Shown here in pieces: positions 1 through 8,648 of a stretch of DNA of 64,000 bases. Both the position numbers and the translations under genes were made by a program. Source of the stretch: Dyadobacter sp. MSC1_007 (GTDB taxonomy: Bacteria > Bacteroidota > Bacteroidia > Cytophagales > Spirosomataceae); the NCBI RefSeq assembly GCF_023667495.1, contig NZ_JAMOZL010000011.1, positions 186,001 through 250,000 on the forward strand, read 5' to 3'. Under the pieces are notes generated by a model. That model ran no database searches. It saw nothing but the letters and a program-made list of their open reading frames with translations, and had not been told where the DNA came from. Positions within the stretch are counted from its first letter, which is position 1. Each line of letters starts with the position of its first letter.

Positions 1-771
1 GATGCATTAGCCCAAACCACCGGCATCCCTGATGCGTCCCAATGGGCCCATTTCCTGCGTAATCATGACGAAATCGATCTGGGCCGTCTGACAGAACAAC
101 AGCGGCAAAAGATCTACAAGGAGATGGGGCCTAACAGCAATATGCAACTTTACAAACGCGGCATCCGCAGAAGGCTGGCGCCGATGCTCAAAAATGATAT
201 CCGTCGCCTCCAGCTGGCTTACAGTCTGCTGTTCTCGCTGCCGGGCACACCCGTAATTCGATATGGAGAGGAGATTGGTATGGGCGACGACCTTAGCCTG
301 CGCGAACGGCTCTCCGTGCGGACGCCTATGCAATGGAACGGCGACAGAAATGCCGGGTTTACGGACGCCGATGCACCATTCCGGCCTGTCATCGTGAAAG
401 GCGAATATGGTACTGATAGTGTGAACGTGGACCAGGAATTCAGGCAGCCCGGATCACTGTTCAATCGAATACGGGCGCTCATCGCGATGCGCAGGTCATG
501 TCCCGAAATAGGCCTGGGCGAATACAAAGTGCTGGATGTCGGTTCGCCGAATGTACTGGCGATACGCTACGATTATCAGCGACAGACATTGGTAATGCTG
601 CATAATTTCAACGATCACCCAGCCAGCGCCGACCTTCAAATCGACGGAGCGAAGGTGCTATATGATTTGACCGAACATCCGCAGGATCAAAAGACCATAA
701 ATGGGCAGGTGAAGATCGCAATGGAGGGATATGGCTCGAAGTGGTACCGCGTCAACCAGTCACTACCCTGA
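1..771 (+). CDS. GH13 alpha-amylase family protein, trehalose-synthase-like (C-terminal part)
   Basis: The gene starts before the window; its frame is open from base 1 and 256 residues are visible. The fragment holds GH13 conserved region IV (FLRNHDE, Asp at about residue 23), which carries the transition-state-stabilising aspartate. It continues with GMGDD and VRTPMQW, a pattern typical of trehalose synthases (maltose alpha-glucosyltransferases) and related GH13 enzymes, and ends in the small beta-sandwich domain found after the barrel. Trehalose synthase interconverts maltose and trehalose; the exact specificity cannot be read from this part. No maltokinase fusion follows, because the stop is at 771. 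The next gene starts 41 bases later on the same strand, so co-transcription is likely. Confidence 0.85.
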   Translation, partial: DALAQTTGIPDASQWAHFLRNHDEIDLGRLTEQQRQKIYKEMGPNSNMQLYKRGIRRRLAPMLKNDIRRLQLAYSLLFSLPGTPVIRYGEEIGMGDDLSLRERLSVRTPMQWNGDRNAGFTDADAPFRPVIVKGEYGTDSVNVDQEFRQPGSLFNRIRALIAMRRSCPEIGLGEYKVLDVGSPNVLAIRYDYQRQTLVMLHNFNDHPASADLQIDGAKVLYDLTEHPQDQKTINGQVKIAMEGYGSKWYRVNQSLP

Positions 772-811
772 ACAATTTTAACGAACAGATTAATCAAACA
801 AACTATTTACA

Positions 812-1786
812 ATGAAAGACCAGACGGCGATCGGATATCACGCCTCCCATGAACAATTCAGCCCGGGCGAACTCTTAAAACTGGCCATACTCGCACAGGA
901 CGCAGGGTTTACCCACGCGCTGAGCTCCGACCACTTTTTCCCATGGAGCGAATCGCAGGGTGAAAGCGGTTTCGCGTGGAGCTGGCTCGGGGCCGCCATG
1001 CAGGCCACATCGCTCTCGTTCGGGATTGTGAATGCGCCGGGGCAGCGGTACCATCCGGCCATTATCGCCCAGGCTGTGGCAACCCTTTGCGATATGTTCC
1101 CTGGCAGGTTCTGGATTGCCACCGGTAGTGGACAGTATCTGAATGAACACATTACAGGCGGCGGCTGGCCGTCAAAGGCAGAGCGTAATGAGCGTCTGAA
1201 ACAATCGGTCGACATTATGCGGGCGCTGTGGCGGGGCGAAACCGTTTCTGCCGACGGCCATGTGAAGGTCAGGGAGGCAAAACTTTATACACGCCCGGAA
1301 TACGTCCCAAAGGTCATCGCTGCCGCTCTCACCGAGCCGACGGCCAAATGGGCAGGCGGCTGGGCCGACGGCCTCATCACCACATCGCGGGATCCTCAGG
1401 AGCTCAAAAGGATCATTGATGCATTCAAGGAAGGCGGCGGAGAAGGCAAGCCCGTCTATTTAAAAGTGCAGCTTTCTTATGACCAGTCATTTTCGGCAGC
1501 CCTCGCCGGCGCACACGAGCAATGGAAGAACAATGTGTTTGCTTCCATGCTTCTCTCCGATGTAGAACTACCGAGCGGCCTGCAAACCGCAGGTGCCATG
1601 GTACGGCCCGACGACATGCAGCGCTTCGTCCGTATTTCAGATAGCACTGCCCGGCACATTGACTGGCTGGCGGCAGACATCGAAGCCGGGGTCAGTCATC
1701 TTTACCTGCATAATGTAAACCGAAACCAGGAACAGTTCATAGAAGCATTCGGACAACACGTATTGCCGCATTTTGTCCGGAAGTAA
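812..1786 (+). CDS. LLM-class flavin-dependent oxidoreductase (probable FMN type)
   Basis: This 324-residue protein has the luciferase-like TIM-barrel pattern: an early AQDAGF helix, SSDHFFPW, FWIATGSGQYLNE and a late DWLAADIEAG segment. It resembles the F420-dependent glucose-6-phosphate dehydrogenase-like branch, in particular the subgroup described as probable non-F420 flavin oxidoreductases (TIGR03885). Bacteroidota generally do not make F420, so FMN is the likelier cofactor; that is an inference. The substrate is unknown. It follows the GH13 gene by 41 bases and probably shares its transcript. The hairpin at 1794-1824 starts just past its stop codon, but the T-run of that hairpin faces the opposite strand. 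Confidence 0.85.
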   Translation: MKDQTAIGYHASHEQFSPGELLKLAILAQDAGFTHALSSDHFFPWSESQGESGFAWSWLGAAMQATSLSFGIVNAPGQRYHPAIIAQAVATLCDMFPGRFWIATGSGQYLNEHITGGGWPSKAERNERLKQSVDIMRALWRGETVSADGHVKVREAKLYTRPEYVPKVIAAALTEPTAKWAGGWADGLITTSRDPQELKRIIDAFKEGGGEGKPVYLKVQLSYDQSFSAALAGAHEQWKNNVFASMLLSDVELPSGLQTAGAMVRPDDMQRFVRISDSTARHIDWLAADIEAGVSHLYLHNVNRNQEQFIEAFGQHVLPHFVRK

Positions 1787-1824
1787 AAAAACAGAAGCCG
1801 GACAGAATTTCTCCGTCCGGCTTC
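1784..1824 (-). terminator. Intrinsic terminator for the minus-strand gene ending at 1840
   Basis: GAAGCCGGAC (1794-1803) pairs perfectly with GTCCGGCTTC (1815-1824) around an 11-base loop. Read on the minus strand the stem is followed by TGTTTTTTT. The T-run overlaps the stop codon of the facing plus-strand gene. On the plus strand the stem lacks a T-run, though it may still act weakly in both directions. Confidence 0.8.
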
Positions 1825-1839
1825 ACACACGCTCCAACC

Positions 1840-2313
1840 TTAGTCTAAAATCAGCTGTGTATCGGTTAGTGGCCTGATGTCGTTTTCTGTTATTTTCAGG
1901 CAGATCTTTTTGCCGAAGAAATTACCGCTGTCCGTATAGCTCCGGCCGTCGTGATAAATATTCAAATCCGAGGGAAGGTTGCCATATTCCCTGTGATATT
2001 CTTTGACAAACGCCGCCAGGCCTGCGAACATTCTCTGCTGGCAGTGCAGATCGCCCGCGCGGCTTCTCTCGGAGTCCGGCCTGGCTCCGTACCGCCGGGC
2101 CGACAGGTGGACCCGGTAACAATACAATTGGCCTGTTTGCAGACAAAGCATTTTGAACTGCCCCATGAAGCCGGCAGACGTGGCGCTAAGCCCTGGTTTA
2201 ATGGAAAAAATCAACGTTTTAAATCCTTGTACCGTCAATTCCGCTGCATTGCCGGTCCGGGTCTGGCCACCTGGTACTTCGGCGGCCTGGTTGGTCGTGC
2301 ACACCTCTGGCAT
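1840..2313 (-). CDS. Hypothetical protein
   Basis: A 157-residue protein with no family I recognise. No signal peptide or membrane segment is evident. The C-terminal half is mixed and hydrophilic, with GNLPSDLNIY and a lysine-rich strand-like segment (KKICLKITEND), and looks like a small alpha/beta domain. The N-terminal 40 residues look weak as coding sequence, so the true start may lie downstream. Its stop is 16 bases from a strong terminator on the same strand, which supports a real transcript end here. It is the last gene of a small minus-strand group with 2347-2841. Confidence 0.5.
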   Translation of the reverse strand: MPEVCTTNQAAEVPGGQTRTGNAAELTVQGFKTLIFSIKPGLSATSAGFMGQFKMLCLQTGQLYCYRVHLSARRYGARPDSERSRAGDLHCQQRMFAGLAAFVKEYHREYGNLPSDLNIYHDGRSYTDSGNFFGKKICLKITENDIRPLTDTQLILD

Positions 2314-2346
2314 ATTTTGTTTTTTTTTGTTGAAGGCTGATTTGTT

Positions 2347-2841
2347 TTATGCAACTGAAGAATAATTTTCCAACTCGCCGGTCTGGTAACTGTCAAGTTC
2401 CCTGGCAAGCAAATGTTCCAGGCTGGCAAGCTTTTCAATGTGCTCATCACATGCACGCGCCGCTTCGCTGTCTTTATCCAATCTGGCCAGCAGCTTTTTG
2501 TATTCTTCCAGCATCACCTCCTGCTGTGCGCTTATCTGCGTCAACAACTCATACTCGCTGGGAACATCCGCCTGAAAATCGTCGGCCCGTGTGATACTCG
2601 ACAGTTCCCCGTCATCTAGATTACTCTTCACCGATTCATACATCGAGCCCAGGTCTTTCTTAAACAGAAGAGACATCATATAACCATTGCTAAATAATTT
2701 ACGGAGTTTGCACGAGGTATTCAACCGCATAGCAGACCGAAATAAAGATTCCTGTTTTTTATACATTCGCCAGATCCTGGCCACACATTGTATGATATCC
2801 CTTGCCTCATTCATATCGTTGATCTTTATACACTGATACAT
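2347..2841 (-). CDS. Hypothetical all-helical protein
   Basis: About 164 residues from the ATG at 2841; an upstream ATG at 2895 would add an unlikely 18-residue Cys/Trp-containing leader. The sequence is rich in Glu, Lys and Leu and predicts long amphipathic helices, with a possible coiled coil in the last 60 residues (EEYKKLLARLDKD, EHIEKLASLEHLL). This recalls four-helix-bundle, ferritin-like stress proteins, but I cannot place it in a named family. It lies 33 bases upstream of the 1840-2313 gene on the same strand. Confidence 0.6.
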   Translation of the reverse strand: MYQCIKINDMNEARDIIQCVARIWRMYKKQESLFRSAMRLNTSCKLRKLFSNGYMMSLLFKKDLGSMYESVKSNLDDGELSSITRADDFQADVPSEYELLTQISAQQEVMLEEYKKLLARLDKDSEAARACDEHIEKLASLEHLLARELDSYQTGELENYSSVA

Positions 2842-2902
2842 TTTTAATTGTAGAAAATCCCCCTCGCTTCCACACCAGAAGCAACCATTGGACACGCCTG
2901 AT

Positions 2903-2980
2903 TTACGTCTCTTTCGACCGGAGGTACAGTACGACGATGACGATTACCGCGACGATCAATATGCCAATGGGTAAAAGCAT
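2903..2980 (-). CDS. Possible 25-residue single-span membrane microprotein
   Basis: From the ATG at 2980 the frame gives MLLPIGILIVAVIVIV followed by VLYLRSKET: one hydrophobic helix with a positive C-terminal end. The open frame extends upstream to 3127, but that part (PDPPCYMHLC and similar) does not look coding and would run through two hairpins. Very small membrane proteins of this kind are common near stress genes. Chance cannot be excluded at this length. Confidence 0.35.
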   Translation of the reverse strand: MLLPIGILIVAVIVIVVLYLRSKET

Positions 2981-3010
2981 AATATATTTTGGGTTAAAAG
3001 TGAAACATAG

Positions 3011-3057
3011 GTGCATGTAGCAAGGTGGGTCGGGCGTTGCTACATGTACCGTTTTTT
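3011..3057 (+). terminator. Plus-strand terminator-like hairpin without an upstream plus-strand gene
   Basis: CATGTAGCAA (3014-3023) pairs perfectly with TTGCTACATG (3037-3046), extended to about 13 pairs with one G-U. On the plus strand it is followed by CCGTTTTTTCG, the layout of an intrinsic terminator. No plus-strand gene is visible between 1786 and this point. Confidence 0.5.
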
Positions 3058-3070
3058 CGCGAGGTCGTAT

Positions 3071-3117
3071 AAAAAGTGTTCCAGCAATTTGAAGATTTGC
3101 CCGACCTGCGGAACACT
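3071..3117 (-). terminator. Terminator of the 3124-3606 gene
   Basis: AGTGTTCC (3075-3082) pairs with GGAACACT (3110-3117), with an inner GCAA/TTGC stem. On the minus strand the stem is followed by TTTTTATAC. It begins 7 bases after the stop codon of the gene at 3124-3606. Confidence 0.65.
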
Positions 3118-3123
3118 CCACCT

Positions 3124-3606
3124 TCACTTCTTTCTTTTCGCGAGCAGCACAAATAATGCACCGATCGCCAGGCAGGTTACCACCTTTCTGGCAAAGCCCT
3201 GCGGATTGTATTTCAATTCTGACTTTATGCCGAATTCGGATACAAGGTCCGGGACATGCCCTTTCTGAAAATCCTCCGCTATCCCTTCGAACATGTTGAT
3301 GCGATCGGCCAGCAGCAGCGGTAGCCAGTGCGCAAAGCTCGACTCGCTGTATTTGAATGCGAAACGGCGGATTTTACCACTTAGCCCCGTGGGCGGATTG
3401 GGCGTTCCGAAGACGGCAGGCAGACTGGGCCTTTCATTGGAATGCAATATCTCGGTCAGCGCGGGTTGTTGCGGCGGCCGTTCCCAGATCATGCCTTTAT
3501 TATCATTTTCCGTTCTTTTTTTCATGGGATAGGCAGGCACGTCGAGCGGGTCCGCATCGACTCCCCATCCTTTGATATGGCTGAAATCGCTTTGTGTCTT
3601 TTTCAT
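3124..3606 (-). CDS. Hypothetical protein with a C-terminal hydrophobic helix
   Basis: A 160-residue protein. The N-terminal third is proline-rich and charged (GWGVDADPLDVPAYPMK, then ERPPQQP), the middle is amphipathic, and residues of about 140-155 form one hydrophobic helix (VVTCLAIGALFVLL) ending in AKRKK. This suggests a tail-anchored inner-membrane protein with a cytoplasmic body. The GWGVDADP opening resembles a set of uncharacterised Bacteroidota proteins I have seen but cannot name. It starts only 8 bases after the stop of the upstream alcohol dehydrogenase gene, so the two are very likely one transcript, closed by the hairpin at 3071-3117. Confidence 0.75.
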   Translation of the reverse strand: MKKTQSDFSHIKGWGVDADPLDVPAYPMKKRTENDNKGMIWERPPQQPALTEILHSNERPSLPAVFGTPNPPTGLSGKIRRFAFKYSESSFAHWLPLLLADRINMFEGIAEDFQKGHVPDLVSEFGIKSELKYNPQGFARKVVTCLAIGALFVLLAKRKK

Positions 3607-3614
3607 AATGTTGC

Positions 3615-4772
3615 TTATTTGTTTGCTGATGGCGGGATCAGAATGGTTTTAATGCAATTGTCAAGCTTGGCTGAAAAAATGTGGTAGGCATCCCCTACTT
3701 CTTCCAGCGGAACCCGGTGCGTAACAATCGCTTTTGGATCGATATGGCCCTGACGAACGTGCTCGATCAGCCGCGGCAACAGCCGCTTCACCGAGGCCTG
3801 GTTGGCACGGATTGTGATGCCTTTATTGACCACATTTCCGATCGGGACCAAGTTGCCCGTTGGTCCGTATACGCCAACAATTGAAACTACCCCGCCCTTT
3901 TTCACCGAGTTGATCGCCCAATGCAGTGCGGTCGCCGATCCGGCTTGCAGCATGAGTTTACGTCCTGTGATTGTCTGCAATGCGCTCCCGGCAGCTTCGC
4001 AGCCCACGGCATCTATACAGACATCCGCACCGATCCAGTCGGTTGTCTTCTTGATAAACAATACCGGATCTTCGAGAGAGCGGAAATTGTAGGCCTCACA
4101 CTGCGCGTAATTTTTCACAAATTCCAGCCGGTATTCCAGATGATCGATGACTATGACCCTTCCCGCACCGAATAACCAGGATGCCTTCGCGGCCATGATG
4201 CCGATCGGGCCTGCGCCGAAAATCACGACGGTGTCGCCGGGTTTAATGCCGCCCATCTCAGCCGCCTGGTAACCTGTTGGAACCACGTCCGTGAGCAGCA
4301 CCGCATCGTCATGGTCCAGATCGTCAGGAATGACCATCGGTCCAATGTCCGCGTAGGGTACACGCACATATTCGGCCTGTCCCCCATCATACCCGCCTGC
4401 TGTGTGTGAGTAGCCGAATATCCCCCCGACCGCCGTGGCCTCGGGGTTCGATTCGTGACAGTTACCGAACAGTTGCTGCTCGCAGAAGACGCACTTTCCG
4501 CAGGAAATATTGAAGGGTACCAGCACGTTGTCACCTACTTTCAGGTTTCGCACATCTGCGCCGATCTCCTCGACCACGCCGATAAACTCGTGGCCGAAAG
4601 TGGTACCGATCCGTGTGTCGGGGACCATTCCGTGATATAAGTGCAGATCGGAGCCGCAGATACAAGAACGGGTTACCCGCACAATGGCATCCCCCGAGTG
4701 TTCGATGACTGGCATCGGCTTGTTTCGATCCGCCCGCACCCGGTAAGGGCCGCGATAATTCATTGCTAACAT
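3615..4772 (-). CDS. Zinc-dependent alcohol dehydrogenase (formaldehyde-dehydrogenase-like)
   Basis: A 385-residue medium-chain dehydrogenase. Catalytic zinc ligands are seen in CGSD (Cys39) and GHE (His61, Glu62); the structural zinc site is Cys91, Cys94, Cys97 and Cys105. The Rossmann motif GAGPIG lies at residues 186-191. Length and the long insert after the structural zinc fit the glutathione-independent formaldehyde/threonine dehydrogenase-like group common in stress clusters. It would oxidise an alcohol or aldehyde adduct with NAD(P)+ in the cytoplasm; the substrate is unknown. The start codon at 4772 directly precedes the conserved N-terminus (MNYRGPYRVR at residue 4). It is co-oriented with 3124-3606 and probably with 4819-5334. 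Confidence 0.9.
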   Translation of the reverse strand: MLAMNYRGPYRVRADRNKPMPVIEHSGDAIVRVTRSCICGSDLHLYHGMVPDTRIGTTFGHEFIGVVEEIGADVRNLKVGDNVLVPFNISCGKCVFCEQQLFGNCHESNPEATAVGGIFGYSHTAGGYDGGQAEYVRVPYADIGPMVIPDDLDHDDAVLLTDVVPTGYQAAEMGGIKPGDTVVIFGAGPIGIMAAKASWLFGAGRVIVIDHLEYRLEFVKNYAQCEAYNFRSLEDPVLFIKKTTDWIGADVCIDAVGCEAAGSALQTITGRKLMLQAGSATALHWAINSVKKGGVVSIVGVYGPTGNLVPIGNVVNKGITIRANQASVKRLLPRLIEHVRQGHIDPKAIVTHRVPLEEVGDAYHIFSAKLDNCIKTILIPPSANK

Positions 4773-4818
4773 AGTTTTCAGTTTGGATTGATGATGATTT
4801 TAATAAGAATCGACGGTC

Positions 4819-5334
4819 TTACTTTTGACCCAAAGCCGGCTTAAACAAGCCCTTCGCCATTTCCAGATGGTGCTTCAATGCAGGCACTTTGGAGTCCGCC
4901 CATTTTTTCAATGCAGGGTCCTTACCCTTATTGGATTGGCCCTGAAACAAACCGATGGTCTGCTCGTGGGAGGCGATCATCATGTTCATATAAAGCATGT
5001 CGAACTGGTCGGTGCCGACGGCGGCAAGGCTATCGTACTGCTGCTGCATGGATTTGCTGATTGTTGCAGGAACGGTTATTTGGCCGCGGGCGGCAAGGTC
5101 CTTCAATTCATTATTGACCTTCTGATGGTCTGACACCATTGTTTTGCCAAAATCCTTAACCTTTTGTGACTTCCCCCTTCGCATGGCAAGCTCACCAAGT
5201 TTTACTTCGAGCATACCTCCCTCAGCAGCTTTCCGGACGAAATTCTGATCGGTAGAATCCGGGCTTGTACCTTGGGCCACAACCGTCGCAGTGGCGAACA
5301 GCATGCATACGGCCCATAATGTAACGACTTTCAT
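4819..5334 (-). CDS. DUF4142 family exported protein
   Basis: A 171-residue protein with a signal peptide (cleavage near residue 20, VVAQ) and a DUF4142 body: FVRKAAEGGMLEVKLGELA, KVKDFGKTMVSDHQKVN and a final KHHLEMAK helix. The family folds like a ferritin-type four-helix bundle, is periplasmic or envelope-bound and has no settled biochemical role. In Bacteroidota it often lies with general-stress genes, which fits the alcohol dehydrogenase downstream and the charged small protein upstream. Confidence 0.88.
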   Translation of the reverse strand: MKVVTLWAVCMLFATATVVAQGTSPDSTDQNFVRKAAEGGMLEVKLGELAMRRGKSQKVKDFGKTMVSDHQKVNNELKDLAARGQITVPATISKSMQQQYDSLAAVGTDQFDMLYMNMMIASHEQTIGLFQGQSNKGKDPALKKWADSKVPALKHHLEMAKGLFKPALGQK

Positions 5335-5401
5335 ATATAGACGTTTTTTAGTGGTTGATACTTAAAAAACCGCCGCTTGCTAAAATAGCATGCCAGTCAG
5401 G

Positions 5402-5638
5402 CTACGGCTCTTCATCCTTGAAATCGTCATTCCGGTTGCGTTCTGTGCCGTGCTGCCCTGTGCCTCCTTTGATCTGCTGTCTCTCACGTAGCTCTTCGGC
5501 GCCCTCCTCCGTTCCACGTTCGAGGCCATAATCATCGACATCGCTGCTGTTGAAATTGTCATTGGCATTCCGGCCTTCCTCCAACGCACGCTCCACATTT
5601 AGGTCCTTTGCTCCTTCCTTTTCTTGATTCGGTTCCAT
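5402..5638 (-). CDS. Small, highly charged hypothetical protein
   Basis: A 78-residue protein made almost wholly of Glu, Asp, Asn, Gly, Arg and Lys, with no hydrophobic core (ANDNFNSSDVDD, GAEELRERQQ). It is probably intrinsically disordered and resembles the small hydrophilic stress proteins of soil Bacteroidota. The overlapping frame 5380-5598 on the same strand is Met/Arg/Ser-rich and is not favoured. It sits 67 bases upstream of the DUF4142 gene, on the same strand. Confidence 0.6.
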   Translation of the reverse strand: MEPNQEKEGAKDLNVERALEEGRNANDNFNSSDVDDYGLERGTEEGAEELRERQQIKGGTGQHGTERNRNDDFKDEEP

Positions 5639-5810
5639 GATTGTTCTGTTTTTTTGCCGCCGGTTTTGTAAAAATCATTCCCAGCATTTCCACAAGCAGG
5701 AAGGCGGCGTTGCGCGCAAGATTTCAGGGCCATCATGGCCTGGCTGCTTCATTCTCTACACAACAACAGTAGACCAAAAGCCACAGCCACACATGAGGGT
5801 TGTTGTACTA

Positions 5811-5818
5811 TAATTTTG
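5811..5818 (+). promoter_or_regulatory. Possible -7 promoter element upstream of the GH127 gene
   Basis: TAATTTTG matches the Bacteroidota -7 consensus TAnnTTTG, 105 bases before the GH127 start. No good -33 TTG at the expected distance was found, so this is tentative. The rest of 5639-5923 holds no gene I can support. Confidence 0.3.
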
Positions 5819-5923
5819 AAGTAAAACCCCGGCTAATGGGTAGCTTGGCCGACGATTCGCCCTTTTTTCGTTATTCAATCGAATTTCAAAGGCTTTCCTG
5901 GCAAAAAGAGATCACTAAAAGAA

Positions 5924-7894
5924 ATGCAGCATACCATCAAAATATCACTCAGCACCGCCATTACATTCTGTTTTTTGGCAAGCTCAACGGACGTTGATGC
6001 ACAGCGCATTCAGCCTGTGCGTTTTTCGGAGGTCAATATCACCGACCAGTTCTGGAAGCCAAAACAGGAAAAAGTTGCCACAGCGACGCTCAACGCCTGC
6101 ATTGTTCAGACGGAGGAAAAATCGGGACGGATCCGCAATTTCGAGAAGGTGGCCCGCAAGCAGGGAGAAAAGCACGAAGGCATTTACTATGACGACAGCG
6201 ATGTGTACAAGGCCATCGAAGCCATGGCCTATTCCCTGAAAAACCGGCCTGACGCCGCCCTTGAAGCCAAGGCAGACGAATGGATCGCCAAGATAGCCGC
6301 CGCTCAATTGCCTGACGGCTATTTGAATACCTATTACACTTTAACGGGCCTCGACCAGCGCTGGACCGATATGGAAAAGCATGAAGATTACTGTGCGGGG
6401 CATTTGATGGAGGCAGCCGTGGCCTATTTCAACACGACCGGAAAACGGGTATTGCTCGATGTAGCCATCCGTTTCGCCGACCATATCGACTCCACTTTCC
6501 GGGTAGCCAATCGCCCGTGGGTGTCGGGCCACCAGGAGATCGAGCTTGCGTTGATGAAACTTTACCATTTGACCAACCAGGAAAGGTACCTCAAACTGGC
6601 AGACTGGTTTTTGCAGCAGCGTGGACATGGATATGGGAAGGGTAAGATCTGGGATGAATGGAAAGACCCTAAATATTGCCAGGACGATGTGCCAGTCAAG
6701 CAGCAGAAAGAAATCACCGGACATGCCGTGCGGGCGATGTACCAGTACACCGGCGCGGCGGACGTGGCGTCCGTTACGCAGGACCCGGGTTACCTGAATG
6801 CGATGACGACCGTTTGGGAAGATGTCGTGTTCCGCAATATGTATCTGACCGGCGGAATCGGTTCATCCGGGAATAATGAAGGGTTTACCGAAGATTACGA
6901 CCTGCCCAACGGCTCGGCGTACAGCGAAACCTGCGCGTCTGTGGGAATGGTGTTCTGGAACCAACGCATGAACTCGCTGACCGGCGATGCCAAATACATC
7001 GATGTACTCGAACGCAGCCTCTACAATGGTGCGTTGGACGGGTTAAGCCTGAGCGGCGACCGTTTCTTTTACGGCAATCCGCTTTCATCCATTGGCAACA
7101 ATGCACGTAACGAATGGTTTGGGACGGCCTGTTGCCCCTCCAACATTGCCCGGCTGGTGGCTTCGGTAGGCGATTACATTTACGGAAAAACCGACAATAA
7201 GATCTGGGTAAATCTGTTTGTTGCGAGTAACACCACTTTTCAAATGGGTAAAACAAGTGTTCCGCTCCGCACGGAAACGGATTATCCTTGGAATGGCAAT
7301 GTCAGGATCAAGGTAAGCCCGGGCCAAAAAGTGAAATATGCATTGCACGTACGCATACCTGGCTGGGCGGGCAATACGCCTGTTCCCGGCGCGCTGTACA
7401 CTTTTACTGAGGCAGGAAATACCAAAGCCGAGATCCTGCTAAATGGTAAGCCAGCTGAATATCTGGTAGAAAAAGGATATGCGGTGATTGACCGCACCTG
7501 GCAAAAGGATGACGAAGTAGAGATCCGGCTGCCGATGGAAATACGTCAGGTCAAGGCCCGGAAAGAAGTGAAAGCGAACGAAGACCGCATTGCGATTCAA
7601 CGCGGCCCCATCGTGTATTGCATTGAAGGAGCGGATAATGCAGGTGAGGTATGGGACCTGCTAGTCCCGGAGAATCCGGTTTTTAAAACACAAAAAAGTC
7701 AGGTACTGAACGAATCCATCGTGGCTGTGCAGGCAAACCTGTTGGCAGTCAAACCCGCGCCAGACGGCCTGAATGTCAGAACGGAACCCAAACTGGTCAC
7801 GGCTATCCCCTATTACACCTGGGCCAACCGCGGAAAAAGTCCCATGCAGGTGTGGCTGCCTTCCAAAATGAAGCATATCAGAATAGCGGAATAA
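5924..7894 (+). CDS. GH127 beta-L-arabinofuranosidase, exported
   Basis: A 656-residue protein with a signal peptide (cleavage near residue 26, DVDAQ) and a full GH127 (DUF1680) body. The zinc/thiolate active site of the family is present: Glu335 and Cys337 in SETC, and Cys403-Cys404 in GTACCPSN. In the characterised Bifidobacterium enzyme HypBA1 the equivalent Glu and three Cys hold zinc, and one Cys is the nucleophile. It releases beta-L-arabinofuranose or a similar sugar from glycans, here in the periplasm. Other GH127 substrates are known, so specificity is open. The stop codon lies 7 bases from the facing response-regulator gene. Confidence 0.93.
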   Translation: MQHTIKISLSTAITFCFLASSTDVDAQRIQPVRFSEVNITDQFWKPKQEKVATATLNACIVQTEEKSGRIRNFEKVARKQGEKHEGIYYDDSDVYKAIEAMAYSLKNRPDAALEAKADEWIAKIAAAQLPDGYLNTYYTLTGLDQRWTDMEKHEDYCAGHLMEAAVAYFNTTGKRVLLDVAIRFADHIDSTFRVANRPWVSGHQEIELALMKLYHLTNQERYLKLADWFLQQRGHGYGKGKIWDEWKDPKYCQDDVPVKQQKEITGHAVRAMYQYTGAADVASVTQDPGYLNAMTTVWEDVVFRNMYLTGGIGSSGNNEGFTEDYDLPNGSAYSETCASVGMVFWNQRMNSLTGDAKYIDVLERSLYNGALDGLSLSGDRFFYGNPLSSIGNNARNEWFGTACCPSNIARLVASVGDYIYGKTDNKIWVNLFVASNTTFQMGKTSVPLRTETDYPWNGNVRIKVSPGQKVKYALHVRIPGWAGNTPVPGALYTFTEAGNTKAEILLNGKPAEYLVEKGYAVIDRTWQKDDEVEIRLPMEIRQVKARKEVKANEDRIAIQRGPIVYCIEGADNAGEVWDLLVPENPVFKTQKSQVLNESIVAVQANLLAVKPAPDGLNVRTEPKLVTAIPYYTWANRGKSPMQVWLPSKMKHIRIAE

Positions 7895-7901
7895 GATGTG
7901 T

Positions 7902-8642
7902 TTACGATTGCCTGATACCCAGGGTATTCAACAGGCCGTCGCGGTAGGATTTGCCGATGGGGAGCTTCACGCCCCGCACCGACAACTCGTTCGGAAAGAT
8001 GTCTTCAATGAACTGGCTGTTGATCGAAAAACGGCGATGAATGCGAATGAAACGGTCAGGTCCCAGTTGTTCCATGAAATCGTTGATTGTCGAACGAATC
8101 ATAACCTTTTTTTGTGAGGTCAAATGCAGCAGTACATAGTTGGCTTCGCTTTCAAGATAGAGCAGTTCCGCAAAGAATATTTTCCTGAAAGCATAGCCAT
8201 CCTTCACGAACATAAAGTCCCTGGTATGCTGTAAAGCCGCTTTCTCGGTTTTCTCACCTGCATTTTTACCGATGAAATTATTGAAGGCGATTTCAATCGC
8301 TGCGTATAGTTCTTCCTTTGTGAAGGGCTTGACGATATAGGCGTGCGGTTTCACTTTTTTGGCCCTGTCGATGGTCTCAACGTCGCTGTTGGCGGTCAGG
8401 AAGATAAACGGAATGCGGTGCGACTCGTTGAGCTTTTCGGCAACATCAAAACCATCTTTTCGGCCGGACAGGCGGATGTCGAGCAACACAAGGTCGGGCT
8501 TGTCGTTTTCGATCATTTCAACAGCTTCGGTATAGTTGATAGCCGGGCCGCAATGGGCATAGCCCAGCTCGCCGAGGGCACTCAAAATCGTCCTGGCAAT
8601 GACGAGTTCGTCTTCTACAATTCCAATCTTTAAAAGGGCCAT
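7902..8642 (-). CDS. LytTR-family response regulator
   Basis: A 246-residue protein: receiver domain at about residues 5-125 with the acidic pair Glu10/Asp11, phospho-acceptor Asp55 (LVLLDIRL) and the late KPF lysine, then a LytTR DNA-binding domain at about 140-240 (LYLESEANYV, FIRIHRRFSIN). LytTR domains bind direct repeats in promoters. It starts 6 bases after the stop of the sensor kinase upstream, so the two form one operon and almost surely one phosphorelay. The domain order is the usual AgrA/LytR one. Confidence 0.93.
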   Translation of the reverse strand: MALLKIGIVEDELVIARTILSALGELGYAHCGPAINYTEAVEMIENDKPDLVLLDIRLSGRKDGFDVAEKLNESHRIPFIFLTANSDVETIDRAKKVKPHAYIVKPFTKEELYAAIEIAFNNFIGKNAGEKTEKAALQHTRDFMFVKDGYAFRKIFFAELLYLESEANYVLLHLTSQKKVMIRSTINDFMEQLGPDRFIRIHRRFSINSQFIEDIFPNELSVRGVKLPIGKSYRDGLLNTLGIRQS

Positions 8643-8648
8643 GAGGGT

